This document shows, one piece after another, positions 43,297 through 52,392 of a DNA stretch of 64,000 nt (positions within the stretch are counted from its first letter, which is position 1; the number at the start of each line of letters is the position of its first letter). The notes under the pieces are model-generated. The model saw only the letters and a program-made list of their open reading frames with translations, did not search any database and was not told the DNA's origin. Origin of the DNA: Pseudomonas sp. WJP1 (GTDB taxonomy: Bacteria; Pseudomonadota; Gammaproteobacteria; Pseudomonadales; Pseudomonadaceae); NCBI RefSeq assembly GCF_028471945.1, contig NZ_CP110128.1, forward strand, positions 3,770,501-3,834,500, read 5' to 3'. Both the position numbers and the translations under genes were made by a program.

Positions 43297-45396
43297 TCAC
43301 ACATGGGCGATGCGAATCAACGCATCGACCGCGGTCGTGCCATCGGCACCGACCAACAATGGGTTCACATCCAGTTCCAGCAACTGCGCGGCGTTTTCGC
43401 AGGCGTAGTCGGCCACGGCGCGGATTGCCGCCACCAGCGCGTCGAGATCCGCCGCCTGGCGACCGCGGAAACCTTGCAGCAACGGGGCACTGCGCAGGCC
43501 CAGCAAGGCCTGGCGGATCGCGCCGTCGGTGGTCGGCAGCAGCAGGCTGCGACTGTCCTTGAGCAACTCCACCAGAATCCCGCCGGCGCCAATCACCAGG
43601 GCCAGGCCGAAATCGTTTTCGCGCTTGATGCCGACAATCAGCTCGGCCAATGGCGGTTTGGCCATGGGTTCCAGCAGCAGTTGATCGAAGGCCACCTGCG
43701 GCGCGTAGGCCTTGATGCTGGCGCGCATCTTGTCCAGCGCGGCGCTCAAGGCCTTGTCGTCCTTGAGGTTCAGTGCCACGGCACCGGCTTCGGTCTTGTG
43801 CGGCAGTTGCGCGCTGACGGCTTTGACCACCAACGGATAGCCCAGCGCCGCGGCGTCCTTCAGGGCATTTTCCGGTGTGCTCAACACGCCGTTGGGCGTC
43901 GGCAGGCCAAAGGCACGCAAGGCCTGCTTGGAATCCCATTCATTGAGCAATTGCCCTTCGCCTTCCAGCGCTTGCGGGCACAGCGGCACCAGTGCCGATT
44001 CGCCGAGCGCCAGCAATGCCTGGCGCTTGCGTTGGTAACCGGCGATGCGCCCCCACGCCGCCAAGCCGTCTTCGACGCCCTGCAATGCCGCCACGCCCTG
44101 GGCATGCAAACGCTCGCGGGCGTGCGGCGGCAGCAGTTCCGGGAACGCCGAGGTGACGAAACCGGTCTTGCCGTGGCGCTCCAGCGCCTTGCAGTAAAGG
44201 TCCAGCAGCAGGTCGCATTCCTTGCGCTCGCCGGTGAACTGCGCCGGGTAGTCGAGCACCAGCATCGCCGCATCCGCTTCGGTGCGCAGGGCGCTGTCCA
44301 GCATGCGGTCCAGGGCTTCGCCGTCGCCCCAGATGGCGGTGGTGAAATCCAGCGGGTTGACCAGGTTGGCGTAGGTCGGCAGGACCTGGGCGAGCTCGTC
44401 GACCTGACCTTGGTCAAGTTTCGGCAGCGCCAGCTCATTGCGTTCGGCGTAGTCGGCAATCAAGCCGGCATCACCACCGGAACAGGCCAGCGCGATCAGG
44501 CTATTGCCCGCCGGCAAGTTGCCGCAGGCCGCCGCCTTCAGGGTTTCGACGAAACTCACCGGGCCGCTGACGCGGATCACGCCGAGGCGATCGAACAGCG
44601 CGTCGTACAGCGCATCGGAACCGGACAACGAACTGGTGTGACTCAAGGCCAGTTCGGCACCGATCTGCGACACACCGGTTTTCAGCGCGATGATCGGGAT
44701 GCCCTTCTCCAGCGCCTTGTGCGCGGCACGAGCGAATCCCGGGACATTCTTCAGGCCTTCCAGGTGCAGGCCGATGGCGGTGACACGCGGCTCGTCGAGC
44801 AACACGTCCATCAGTTCCGCCACCCCCAGTTGCGCCTGATTGCCGACCGAGGCCATGTAGGCCACCGGCAGCGAGCGGTCGCTCATGGACAGGTTGTAGG
44901 CGAAGTTGCCGCTCTGGGTCAGCACCGCCACGCCCTTCTCCACCGCTTTGCCGCCGTGAGCCACCGGCCACAGCGCGCTGCTGTGCAGGTAGTCGAGCAG
45001 GCCGTAGCAGTTGGGGCCGAGCAAGGCCATGTCGCCCGCGGCCTCCAGCAGTTGCTGTTGCAGGGCCTGGCCTTCGGCGCCTGTTTCGGCAAAACCCGAG
45101 GCATAGCAGATCGCGCCGCCGGTGCCGATGGCTGCCAGTTCAGCGACACAGGTCAGGGTCAGGTCGCGGTTGGTGGCGATAAACACCGCGTCCGGCCCGC
45201 AGGGCAAATCGGCAATGTTGCGCACGCAAGGCACGCCTTCAAGGCTGTCGTGCTGCGGGTTGACCAGCCACATCTGGCCTGGGTAGCCGCCCTCGGCGCA
45301 GCGCTTGAGGGCGCGAGCCATGCTGCGGCCGCCGACAAAGGCCACGTGGCGTGGCGCGAGCATGCGCTTGAGGTTGTCACGAATGGTCTGGGACAT
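43297..45396 (-). CDS. ADP-forming acyl-CoA synthetase (acetate-CoA ligase type)
   Basis: A 699-aa NDP-forming acyl-CoA synthetase. N-terminal CoA-binding region VAFVGGRSMARALKRC (~18-33), the Rossmann-like succinyl-CoA-ligase alpha region with the phosphohistidine in ALSHTSSLSGSD (~252), and a C-terminal ATP-grasp domain (YPLVVKAVSAQLPHKTEAGAVALNL, ~525-690, ending VDALIRIAHV). It makes an acyl-CoA from a free acid with ATP and CoA, releasing ADP and phosphate. It sits between the acyl-CoA dehydrogenase (17 nt) and aruI (10 nt), so the substrate may be the acid produced by this operon; the natural substrate is not established. Confidence 0.88.
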   Translation of the reverse strand: MSQTIRDNLKRMLAPRHVAFVGGRSMARALKRCAEGGYPGQMWLVNPQHDSLEGVPCVRNIADLPCGPDAVFIATNRDLTLTCVAELAAIGTGGAICYASGFAETGAEGQALQQQLLEAAGDMALLGPNCYGLLDYLHSSALWPVAHGGKAVEKGVAVLTQSGNFAYNLSMSDRSLPVAYMASVGNQAQLGVAELMDVLLDEPRVTAIGLHLEGLKNVPGFARAAHKALEKGIPIIALKTGVSQIGAELALSHTSSLSGSDALYDALFDRLGVIRVSGPVSFVETLKAAACGNLPAGNSLIALACSGGDAGLIADYAERNELALPKLDQGQVDELAQVLPTYANLVNPLDFTTAIWGDGEALDRMLDSALRTEADAAMLVLDYPAQFTGERKECDLLLDLYCKALERHGKTGFVTSAFPELLPPHARERLHAQGVAALQGVEDGLAAWGRIAGYQRKRQALLALGESALVPLCPQALEGEGQLLNEWDSKQALRAFGLPTPNGVLSTPENALKDAAALGYPLVVKAVSAQLPHKTEAGAVALNLKDDKALSAALDKMRASIKAYAPQVAFDQLLLEPMAKPPLAELIVGIKRENDFGLALVIGAGGILVELLKDSRSLLLPTTDGAIRQALLGLRSAPLLQGFRGRQAADLDALVAAIRAVADYACENAAQLLELDVNPLLVGADGTTAVDALIRIAHV

Positions 45397-45413
45397 GGCA
45401 ATTCTCCGGGCGA

Positions 45414-46574
45414 TCAGCGCAGCAGCGGCCGCAGCAGTTCGCGGGAAATGATGTGGCGCTGGATTTCCGAGGTGCCTTCCCAGATCCGCTCGATCCGCGC
45501 GTTACGCCAGATACGTTCCACCGGACCTTCGTCCATCAGGCCCATGCCGCCAAAGATCTGCACCGCCTCATCGGCCGCGCGGCCGAGCACTTCGCTGGCA
45601 AACAGCTTGGCCATGCCGGCCTCGCCATCGGTCATGGTGCCCTGGTCCATTTTCCAGGCGGTGTGCAGGGTCAGCAGTTCGGCGGCGCGGATTTGCGTCG
45701 CCATGTCGGCCAACTTGAACGACACCCCTTGGTAGGTGCCGATCGGCTGGCCGAATTGCTTGCGATCCGCCGCCCATTGCAGCGACACGTCCAGTGCCCG
45801 TTGCGCCTGTCCGACGCAGTTGGCGGCAACCATCACCCGGCCTGCGGTGAGCCAGGCGTTGGCCACGTCCCAACCCTTGCCGACTTCGCCCAGCACTTTG
45901 GAGGCCGGTACACGGCAGTCGTCAAAGAACATTTCGAAGGTGTGATAACCACGGTTGCTCACACACTTCGGTCCACGGCGGATGGTCATGCCCGGGGTGT
46001 TGCGGTCGACCAGGAACGAGGTCACGGCGTTGCGTTTCTTGCCGTTGTGTTCATAGGTGTCGGTGACGGCGAAAACAATGGCGAAATCGGCGTGGCCGGC
46101 GTGACTGATGAAGTGCTTGCTGCCGTTGAGCACGAAGTCGTCGCCCTCACGCACGGCGCGGGTCTTGATCGCGTTGGCATCGGAACCGGCACCCGGTTCG
46201 GTCAGGGCGAAGCAGTCGATTTTCTCGCCCTGGATGCATGGCAGCAGGTAGTCGTTGATCTGCTCGCCTTTGCAGGCCATGAGGATCTTCGAAGGTCGTG
46301 CGACGAAGACGTGCAGCGCCCAGGAGACTTTGGACAGCTCACGTTCGATCAGTGCCTGGGACAGGTAATCGAGGCCACCACCGCCCACCTCTTCGGGCAT
46401 GTTGAAGGCATAGAAACCGGCGGCGATCGCCTTGCCACGGATCTGCGCGGCCAGTTCCGGGGAGACTTCGTCTGCGCGGTCGACCTCGGTTTCATAGGGC
46501 AGCAGTTCCTTCTCGACGAAGCTGCGTACCGAGTCCACCAACATTTCTTGTTCTTGGGTCAGTTGGAAATTCAT
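45414..46574 (-). CDS. acyl-CoA dehydrogenase
   Basis: A 386-aa FAD-dependent acyl-CoA dehydrogenase, which desaturates an acyl-CoA to the trans-2-enoyl form. It has the FAD/substrate motif CFALTEPGAGSDANAIKTRA (~125-145), NGSKHFISHAGHAD, and the C-terminal catalytic Glu in IWEGTSEIQRHIISRELL. The start 46574 (MNFQLTQEQEMLVDSVRSF) is standard; an extended reading upstream would overlap the hydratase gene and is rejected. It lies 43 nt after the enoyl-CoA hydratase in the same operon. Confidence 0.93.
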   Translation of the reverse strand: MNFQLTQEQEMLVDSVRSFVEKELLPYETEVDRADEVSPELAAQIRGKAIAAGFYAFNMPEEVGGGGLDYLSQALIERELSKVSWALHVFVARPSKILMACKGEQINDYLLPCIQGEKIDCFALTEPGAGSDANAIKTRAVREGDDFVLNGSKHFISHAGHADFAIVFAVTDTYEHNGKKRNAVTSFLVDRNTPGMTIRRGPKCVSNRGYHTFEMFFDDCRVPASKVLGEVGKGWDVANAWLTAGRVMVAANCVGQAQRALDVSLQWAADRKQFGQPIGTYQGVSFKLADMATQIRAAELLTLHTAWKMDQGTMTDGEAGMAKLFASEVLGRAADEAVQIFGGMGLMDEGPVERIWRNARIERIWEGTSEIQRHIISRELLRPLLR

Positions 46575-46617
46575 GCTGCTACCTGTTGTTCGTATGCTGT
46601 TAGAGGTTTGCCAAGGC

Positions 46618-47409
46618 TTAGCGACCGATAAAGCGTGCCGGGCGTTTTTCCGTGGCGGCGCGCAAGGCTTCGTTGCCGTCTTCGCTGCGACCGCACAGCA
46701 GGCCGGCGGCCAGTTCCGCTTGCAGTTGTTCGGCCAGGCTACGGTCGGCGCCTTCGCGCATGAGCTTTTTGGTCTGGGCGAAGGCAAAGGTCGGTCCGGC
46801 AGCCAGGCGGGCGGCGAGCTCGCTGGTGACCGTCAGCAGTTGATCGTCGGCGCAAACTTCGCCGACCAGGCCGGCGGCCAGGGCGCGGTCGGCACCCCAC
46901 AGTTCGTCGAGGAACAACAGGCGCTTGGCTTGCTCGGTGCCGATCAGCCGTGGCAGGTGCCAACTGGCGCCGGCGTCTGGCGAGTAGGCCATGCTGGTGT
47001 AGCCGGCCTTGAACCGCGCCGATTGCCCGGCGATGCGCAGGTCGCAGCACAGGGTCAGGTCCATGCCGGCGCCGACGGCGGTGCCGTTGATGGCGGCGAT
47101 GGTCGGTTTGTCCAGGCTGTGCAGGCGGGTCATCAGGGCGTGGGCGGTTTCGGTCCAGCCGTAGGTTTCCAGGGCGCCACGCGCTTCGGCTTCGGCCCAT
47201 TCAGCCAGGTCGGCACCGGCGCAGAAGCTGCGGCCGCTGCCGGTCAACACCACCACGCGCACCGCGGGATCAGCGTTGAAAGCGTCGAGCAAGGCGTGCA
47301 GGTTTTTCAGGGTCGGGATGTCCAGCGCATTGCGCTGGGCGGTGCGATTGAGGGTGATCCAGGCAACGCCGGCTTCGACCTGACTGAGCAGAGAATCGTG
47401 AGTAGTCAT
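46618..47409 (-). CDS. enoyl-CoA hydratase/isomerase (PaaG-like active site)
   Basis: A 263-aa crotonase-fold protein. The oxyanion-hole region is TIAAINGTAVGAGMDLTLCCDLRIAG, with Asp (GMDL) where hydratases have Glu, and the second acidic residue is in SMAYSPDAGASWHLPRLIG. This Asp pattern is closer to PaaG-type isomerases than to classic crotonase, so hydration or isomerisation are both possible. First gene of the six-gene aru-linked operon (start 47409); a palindromic operator-like site lies 52 nt upstream. Confidence 0.88.
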   Translation of the reverse strand: MTTHDSLLSQVEAGVAWITLNRTAQRNALDIPTLKNLHALLDAFNADPAVRVVVLTGSGRSFCAGADLAEWAEAEARGALETYGWTETAHALMTRLHSLDKPTIAAINGTAVGAGMDLTLCCDLRIAGQSARFKAGYTSMAYSPDAGASWHLPRLIGTEQAKRLLFLDELWGADRALAAGLVGEVCADDQLLTVTSELAARLAAGPTFAFAQTKKLMREGADRSLAEQLQAELAAGLLCGRSEDGNEALRAATEKRPARFIGR

Positions 47410-47460
47410 GCGAGTCCTCGAATTATTGTGATTGGTCTGAGGTGATGCGACTTGAGGCCA

Positions 47461-47480
47461 TACTAAACGAGTGTTCAGTA
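47461..47480 (-). promoter_or_regulatory. operator-like palindrome upstream of the acyl-CoA/aru operon
   Basis: On the minus strand TACTGAAC-ACTC-GTTTAGTA, 7 of 8 arm positions symmetric. It shares the CTGAACACTCGTT core with 12392-12404 and resembles the site upstream of the TetR gene. Its position 52 nt before the first start codon fits a repressor site. Confidence 0.5.
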
Positions 47481-47626
47481 AGGCGGCAATTGCTGGGAAG
47501 ATTTGCTGTAACAAGCAGAAAAATAATCTATCTATCTGTTTTTATTGGATATTCATAATAAATGGTCGTTCAAGCTCTTGGCGTTGTTACAACTTCGAAC
47601 AACTACCTACGCAACGCCACAAACAA

Positions 47627-47720
47627 CTGTGGGAGCGGGCTTGCCCGCGAAAGCGATCTGTCAGTCGACATTGATGTTGACTGGCACGACGCCTTCGCGG
47701 GCAAGCCCGCTCCCACAGGG
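47627..47720. repeat. REP inverted pair between permease and hydratase genes
   Basis: Arms CTGTGGGAGCGGGCTTGCCC (left) and inverted copy ending CTCCCACAG (right), with a loop containing GACATTGATGTTGAC. It is immediately downstream of the minus-strand permease stop. Confidence 0.92.
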
Positions 47721-47739
47721 GATGGGTTGAATCGGAGAT

Positions 47740-49152
47740 TTATGCGCTCGGCAGGCTCGGCGCCAACACCTCTTCGCGCTTGCGGTGGAACAGGAAGTAC
47801 GCGCCATAACACAGCGCAATGAATCCAAACCCCCAATACAGCGATGGCCGCTGGGTTTCATCCAGTGCCAGGAACACGAACAGCGAGCAGCACAGCGTGA
47901 TGCACATCAGCGGCAATACCGGGAACCAGGGCGCGCGGTATTTCAGGTCGCTGAGTTTGCCGCCGTCACGCAGGTAGGCCTTGCGGAACTTGTACTGGGC
48001 CAAGGCGATGACGATCCAGGTCACCGTGCCGGACATCCCGCTCACCGCCATCAGCACCATGAACAAGGTGTCGGCGGCAATGAAACTGGTCATCAGCGAT
48101 ACCAGGGCGAAACACAAGGTGATGCTCAGCGCGCGCAACGGCACGCCACGTTTGCTCAACGGCGCCAGGCTCTTGGGTGCCATGCCGGTTTTCGACATCG
48201 CCCACAGGATGCGCGTCGAGGCGTACAGACCGGAGTTGCCCACCGACAGGATCGCCGTGAGGATCACGAAGTTCATCAGGTCGGCGGCGTAGGGAATGCC
48301 GACCATGTCGAACACCTGCACGAACGGGCTTTCCATCAGCCCCGCCTGCTGCCACGGCACGATGGCCGACAGCACGACGATCGCCAGTACGTAGAAGATC
48401 AGCACGCGAAACACAACGTTGCGCACGGCGCGGGGAATGCTTTTTTCCGGCTGGTCGGTTTCGCCCGCCGCCACACCCATGATCTCGCAGCCCTGGAAGG
48501 CGTAGACCACGGTCATCATCACCGCGAACACCGCGGACATGCCGTTGGGGAACAGCGAGTCACCGATCAGGTTGGTCATCATCGGCGCCGGTGCGCCACT
48601 GGTCAGCGGGATTGCGCCGAAGATCACCAGCACTCCGACCACGATAAAACCGAGAATCGCCGCCACCTTGATGCCGGAGAACCAGTATTCCGCCTCACCG
48701 AAGGCACGGGTTGCCATGGCGTTGATGCCGAACAGCACCACCACGAACAGCGCCGACCAGTACCAGATCGGCACCGCCGGGAACCAGCGCGTCATCAACA
48801 TGCCGGCGGCGGTGAACTCCAGGCCCACGGTGGTGGCCCAGCTCATCCAGTACACCCAGCCGATCATGAAGCCGGTGGCCGGGCCGATGAATTTGGTCGC
48901 GTGGGTCTGGAACGAGCCGGACACCGGCATCTGCACCGACAGTTCGCCCAGGCAGACCATCACCAGGTACATCAGGAAACCAGCGACCAGATAGGCCAGG
49001 ATCGCCCCCACCGGCCCGCCCTGGTTGATGGTCACGCCGGAGCCCATGAACAGCCCGGTGCCGATCACGCCGCCCAGGGACAACATGAAAATGTGCCGAC
49101 TCTTCAGCGCCCGAGTCAGCTGTATGCCTTTACGATCGGTGTTTTCGTTCAT
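47740..49152 (-). CDS. amino-acid permease (APC family)
   Basis: A 470-aa inner-membrane permease with about twelve helices. The APC signature SLGGVIGTGLFMGSGVTINQGGPVGAILAYLVAG lies in helix 1-2, followed by the GELSVQMPVSGSFQTHATKFIGPATGFMIGW segment and IMGVAAGETDQPEKSIPRAVRNVVFRVLIFYVL. It belongs to the basic/aromatic/GABA-type AAT group (LysP/GabP-like). The start at 49152 (MNENTDRKGIQL) follows family practice. It lies between aruS and the catabolic operon, as in P. aeruginosa (PA4981, from memory), so arginine or a related compound is the likely substrate. Confidence 0.9.
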   Translation of the reverse strand: MNENTDRKGIQLTRALKSRHIFMLSLGGVIGTGLFMGSGVTINQGGPVGAILAYLVAGFLMYLVMVCLGELSVQMPVSGSFQTHATKFIGPATGFMIGWVYWMSWATTVGLEFTAAGMLMTRWFPAVPIWYWSALFVVVLFGINAMATRAFGEAEYWFSGIKVAAILGFIVVGVLVIFGAIPLTSGAPAPMMTNLIGDSLFPNGMSAVFAVMMTVVYAFQGCEIMGVAAGETDQPEKSIPRAVRNVVFRVLIFYVLAIVVLSAIVPWQQAGLMESPFVQVFDMVGIPYAADLMNFVILTAILSVGNSGLYASTRILWAMSKTGMAPKSLAPLSKRGVPLRALSITLCFALVSLMTSFIAADTLFMVLMAVSGMSGTVTWIVIALAQYKFRKAYLRDGGKLSDLKYRAPWFPVLPLMCITLCCSLFVFLALDETQRPSLYWGFGFIALCYGAYFLFHRKREEVLAPSLPSA

Positions 49153-49356
49153 GCCCGGCACCCCGACTGGGTGACACGGGCAGCGCATGACGGGAGATCA
49201 GGCAGGGAGGAAGCAGCTTTACGGCAATTCATTATTATTATCTCCAATAAGCTTCGAAGACCGCGCTGCGGCGGTTGCGTCGATTATTGGAAAGCCATGT
49301 AAGGCCCTGTTGTACGTAAAGATCGAAGTTGTAGAAAGTCGTAACAAATTTGTACG

Positions 49357-51618
49357 TCAGCTCTGCAACAGGCCTTTGAGGGTGTGCAGCGAACCTTGCA
49401 GTTGCGCTTCGACGAGGGGCACCAACGATCGAATCGCCGGTTGGTCATGGCCCAGCGCCGCGACTTCGAGGCTGCGTAATACCGCGGCCAATGCACGAAA
49501 TCCCAGGGAGTCGCTGCTGCCGGCCAGGCGGTGCGCCAATTGTGCCACTTCGGTGCAATCGTCTGCCGCAATGGCTTCGCTCAGCCCCTCACGGTGTTGC
49601 AGGATCGAATCGCGCAGCACGGCCAGCAGGCCCTGGACTTTCTGTTCGCCAAGCAAACTGCGATGGGTCTGCAGCAACGGCCAGTCCATCGCTGCGTCGT
49701 CTACCCCGGACGGCGCGGTGGTTGCCTGCCCCGCCAGCACCTGTCGCAGATTTTCCAGCTTCAAGGGTTTGGCCAGAATGCCGTCCATGCCGGCATCCAG
49801 GTAGCCGCGCACCAACGCCGGTTGCACGCTGGCGGTCAAGGCCAGGACGCGCGTGTGACGGTTCGGTCCGTCGTTGCTGCGGATCTGTTCGCACAGCTGC
49901 ACGCCGCTCATCCCCGGCAGATGCACATCCAGCAAGATCAGATCGAAGCTGCGCGCCGTGCATTGCACCCATGCCTGTTCAGCATCGTTGGCCAGCCAGA
50001 CTCGATGCCCGTCCCGTTGCAGCAAGCCCTCGGCCACTTCGCGGTTGAGCGCCACGTCCTCGACCACCAGGATATCCAGCGCCGGGCCCGCGGCATGAGT
50101 GGGCGTCGGGGTAATGGCTTCGATGGCCGGCTGCAACGTCAACTCGAACCAGAAACAACTGCCGCGCCCGACTTCGCTGCTGACGCCGATGCCGCCGCCC
50201 ATCTTCTCCACCAGGTGCTTACAGATGGCCAGCCCCAATCCCGTGCCGCCATAACGCTGCGCGACTTCTTCGCTGGCCTGGGTGAAACGCTCGAAAATCT
50301 TCGCCTGCATCGCCGGGGCGATACCGATGCCGTTGTCGGTGACACTCACCCGCAGACGTTGCCCGAGCTGCTCTTGCGGCAGTGCGAGCAACGCCACTTC
50401 AACGCTGACGTCGCCACCTTCGGTGAACTTGATGGCGTTGGCCAACAGGTTACTTAACACCTGGCGCAGGTATTGCTCGGCGCCGTGGTGAAGTTCGGCC
50501 ACCCGTTGATCGACCCGGCAATGCAGGATCGTGTCGTTGTCCAGCGCCTTGGGCTCCAGCAGCGTGAGGACTTCGTCGAGCAACTGGCGAATGGAGAAAT
50601 TCACCGGCTCCGGGAGGCTGGTGCCCTCCTCCAGCTTGGCGAAATACAGCACTTCATTGAGGATGGTCAGCAGTCCCTCGCCGGCCTTGTGCAACGCATC
50701 CAGGCGCTTGCTGTCCTGCGGCTCGAGACTGGCACCACGCAGCAACTCGGCCATGCCCAGGATGCCATTGAGCGGCGTGCGCAGTTCGTGGCTCATGGTC
50801 GCCAGGAACCGCGACTTGGCGAGGTTGGCCGCTTCGGCTTCGTCCTTGGCGCGCATCAGGCTGGCCGTGCGGCGCTCGACCATTCGCAGCAATTCGTCGC
50901 GGTTGTCCTGCAGGGCCAGGCGGTCAGTTTCCCGGCGGTCGATGTCACTGAGGATCGCCCGGCGCATGTCGTCGAGGGCATGGGCCACGGTGTCGATTTC
51001 GTCGTTTTGCGCGCCAGGCCGCTTGTCCAGGCGCAGCGGCTCGTGCCATTGCCCTGCGGCTATGCGCCGGGCAAATCCGGCCATGACTTTCAGGTGGCGA
51101 GTCACCAGTCGATAAAACAGCCCCGACAGCGCCACCGCCAGGCCGCAAAAAAACACCGCCATCCACAACAGGTTGGTCAAGCCGGTGGCGTACAGTCTCT
51201 GATACACCCCCCCCAGGTCAGTGCTGACTTCGAGCTCGCCCAGATGGCGCAACGGACCTGAGGGGGGTTGGTAATCGAGGGCAAAACGCTCGATGCGCAA
51301 CGGCCCTGCCGGCGCGGGATTGCCTTGCACCAGGTCAAAATCCGGACCGGTCAGGTGCACCCTGGCGACGTCGGAGAAATCCACCAGGCCGCGCAGCTGC
51401 ACATTCAACTGCTCCTGGTTCAGGTCCCAGAGACTGCGCTCCAGGCTGGCCAGGTAACCGGCGCGAATCAGCTCCATGCGCGAGTCGATCTCGCGCATTT
51501 CCCGGCGATACTCGATGTACAGCTGCACACTGCTGGCAAGCACGGTAAAACACAGGCTGAACAGCAGGATGAACCACAGCAGGCGCCGCAGCAGTCCTCC
51601 GGGGCGGGCGCGGATCAT
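49357..51618 (-). CDS. aruS: hybrid sensor histidine kinase AruS-like (HAMP-HisKA-HATPase-REC-Hpt)
   Basis: A 753-aa membrane sensor kinase. Two helices (~10-32 and ~148-170) frame a periplasmic region of ~115 residues; HAMP follows. The phospho-accepting H277 lies in [13 protein letters not shown], ATPase motifs are N-box [20 protein letters not shown] and GGTGLGLAI, the receiver Asp is D564 (LLDVHLPG) and the Hpt His is H696 ([10 protein letters not shown]). It is translationally coupled (ATGA) to the periplasmic-binding-protein gene upstream and lies with a response regulator, in the arrangement described for AruRS, which controls aruHI in P. aeruginosa. The symbol rests on synteny and domain order. 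Confidence 0.82.
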   Translation of the reverse strand: MIRARPGGLLRRLLWFILLFSLCFTVLASSVQLYIEYRREMREIDSRMELIRAGYLASLERSLWDLNQEQLNVQLRGLVDFSDVARVHLTGPDFDLVQGNPAPAGPLRIERFALDYQPPSGPLRHLGELEVSTDLGGVYQRLYATGLTNLLWMAVFFCGLAVALSGLFYRLVTRHLKVMAGFARRIAAGQWHEPLRLDKRPGAQNDEIDTVAHALDDMRRAILSDIDRRETDRLALQDNRDELLRMVERRTASLMRAKDEAEAANLAKSRFLATMSHELRTPLNGILGMAELLRGASLEPQDSKRLDALHKAGEGLLTILNEVLYFAKLEEGTSLPEPVNFSIRQLLDEVLTLLEPKALDNDTILHCRVDQRVAELHHGAEQYLRQVLSNLLANAIKFTEGGDVSVEVALLALPQEQLGQRLRVSVTDNGIGIAPAMQAKIFERFTQASEEVAQRYGGTGLGLAICKHLVEKMGGGIGVSSEVGRGSCFWFELTLQPAIEAITPTPTHAAGPALDILVVEDVALNREVAEGLLQRDGHRVWLANDAEQAWVQCTARSFDLILLDVHLPGMSGVQLCEQIRSNDGPNRHTRVLALTASVQPALVRGYLDAGMDGILAKPLKLENLRQVLAGQATTAPSGVDDAAMDWPLLQTHRSLLGEQKVQGLLAVLRDSILQHREGLSEAIAADDCTEVAQLAHRLAGSSDSLGFRALAAVLRSLEVAALGHDQPAIRSLVPLVEAQLQGSLHTLKGLLQS

Positions 51619-52388
51619 TGCGCGTTCGCCGGCAGGTTGATCATGTCGCGGTAGATGACTTCGCTTTCATCGAGCAGGCGCTGCACATCACCGGCATCCA
51701 CCATGCGCTGCAACTGCGCATCGATCTGCGGCATCTGGGCGGCCAACGGCGAACGGCGGGAAACGGCGACCCGCAGGTAGTCCACGCTCAGGGCCTTGGG
51801 CAAGGCCACGATGTCCTCGGCGCCGGGCAGGTTCTGCACGTACAGCTCGCCGGTGCGGCGCTCCTGGGTGATGAAATCGATGCGCCCGCGAATCAGCTTG
51901 CCGAAATTCTGCCGGCTGCTGGCGACCCATTCGATGTTGTTGTGCTCCGCGACCATGCGATCGAACGCCACGCCGTAGCTTTCACCGAACAGCAAGCCGC
52001 CACGGTACTGGGCCAGGTCCTGCAGTTGTTCGAACTTCACCGGATGCTGGCGATTGATGAACAACGCCACCTCTTCGCGCAGCACCGGCACGCTGGAAAA
52101 CAGCATGCTCTGTTCCCGTTGCGCGGTGCTGTAGGCCAGCACCACATCGACCCGGCCTTCGGCAGCGTCCAACAGGCAGCGTTTCCAGTTATCCAGCACC
52201 ACGATCTCGACCTCGTAGCCGAGCTTACCGAACAACTGCCGGACCACGCTCGGCGCCAGGCCTCGCACCTGTTTGCCGTCGCTCCAGGAAATCGGCGGGT
52301 ACACCGGGTAATCGCAATAGCGGATCTTGTCCGCCGCCTGCACGTTGCTCGCCAACAACATCAGTAGCACCCAGAGCAACCGTCCCAC
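51615..52388 (-). CDS. periplasmic solute-binding protein of the aruRS operon
   Basis: A 257-aa family-3 binding protein with a Sec signal (LLWVLLMLLASNVQAAD) and KIRYCDYPVYPPISWSDGKQVRGLAPSVVRQLFGKLGYEVEIVVLDNWKRCLLDAAEGRVDVVLAYS, the usual two-lobed SBP opening. There is no permease or ATPase with it. It is sandwiched between the response regulator (4-nt gap) and the kinase (ATGA overlap), so it probably presents a ligand, such as arginine or a relative, to the kinase periplasmic domain. Cys25 and Cys87-region residues could form a disulfide. Confidence 0.85.
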   Translation of the reverse strand: MGRLLWVLLMLLASNVQAADKIRYCDYPVYPPISWSDGKQVRGLAPSVVRQLFGKLGYEVEIVVLDNWKRCLLDAAEGRVDVVLAYSTAQREQSMLFSSVPVLREEVALFINRQHPVKFEQLQDLAQYRGGLLFGESYGVAFDRMVAEHNNIEWVASSRQNFGKLIRGRIDFITQERRTGELYVQNLPGAEDIVALPKALSVDYLRVAVSRRSPLAAQMPQIDAQLQRMVDAGDVQRLLDESEVIYRDMINLPANAQ

Positions 52389-52392
52389 CGCG

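Larger units (their letters stand above)
47410..47739. other. intergenic region between permease and acyl-CoA/aru operon
   Basis: It contains the operator-like palindrome at 47461-47480 and a REP pair at 47627-47720. The A+T-rich stretch around 47510-47560 (AAAATAATCTATCTATCTG and TGGATATTCATAATAAATGG) is the likely promoter area for the minus-strand operon; no exact -35/-10 pair could be fixed. No gene seen. Confidence 0.55.

Noticed and set aside
43234..45735. 833-aa open frame on the plus strand
   Set aside because: It is antisense to the acyl-CoA synthetase and its neighbours, whose motifs and tight spacing are clear. High-GC third positions commonly leave long open antisense frames.
46575..46787. 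N-terminal extension of the acyl-CoA dehydrogenase
   Set aside because: It runs back into the hydratase gene and lacks family similarity; ATG 46574 gives the standard acyl-CoA dehydrogenase N-terminus.
47785..49302. 505-aa open frame on the plus strand
   Set aside because: Antisense to the amino-acid permease; biased His/Gln/Arg composition and no recognisable fold.
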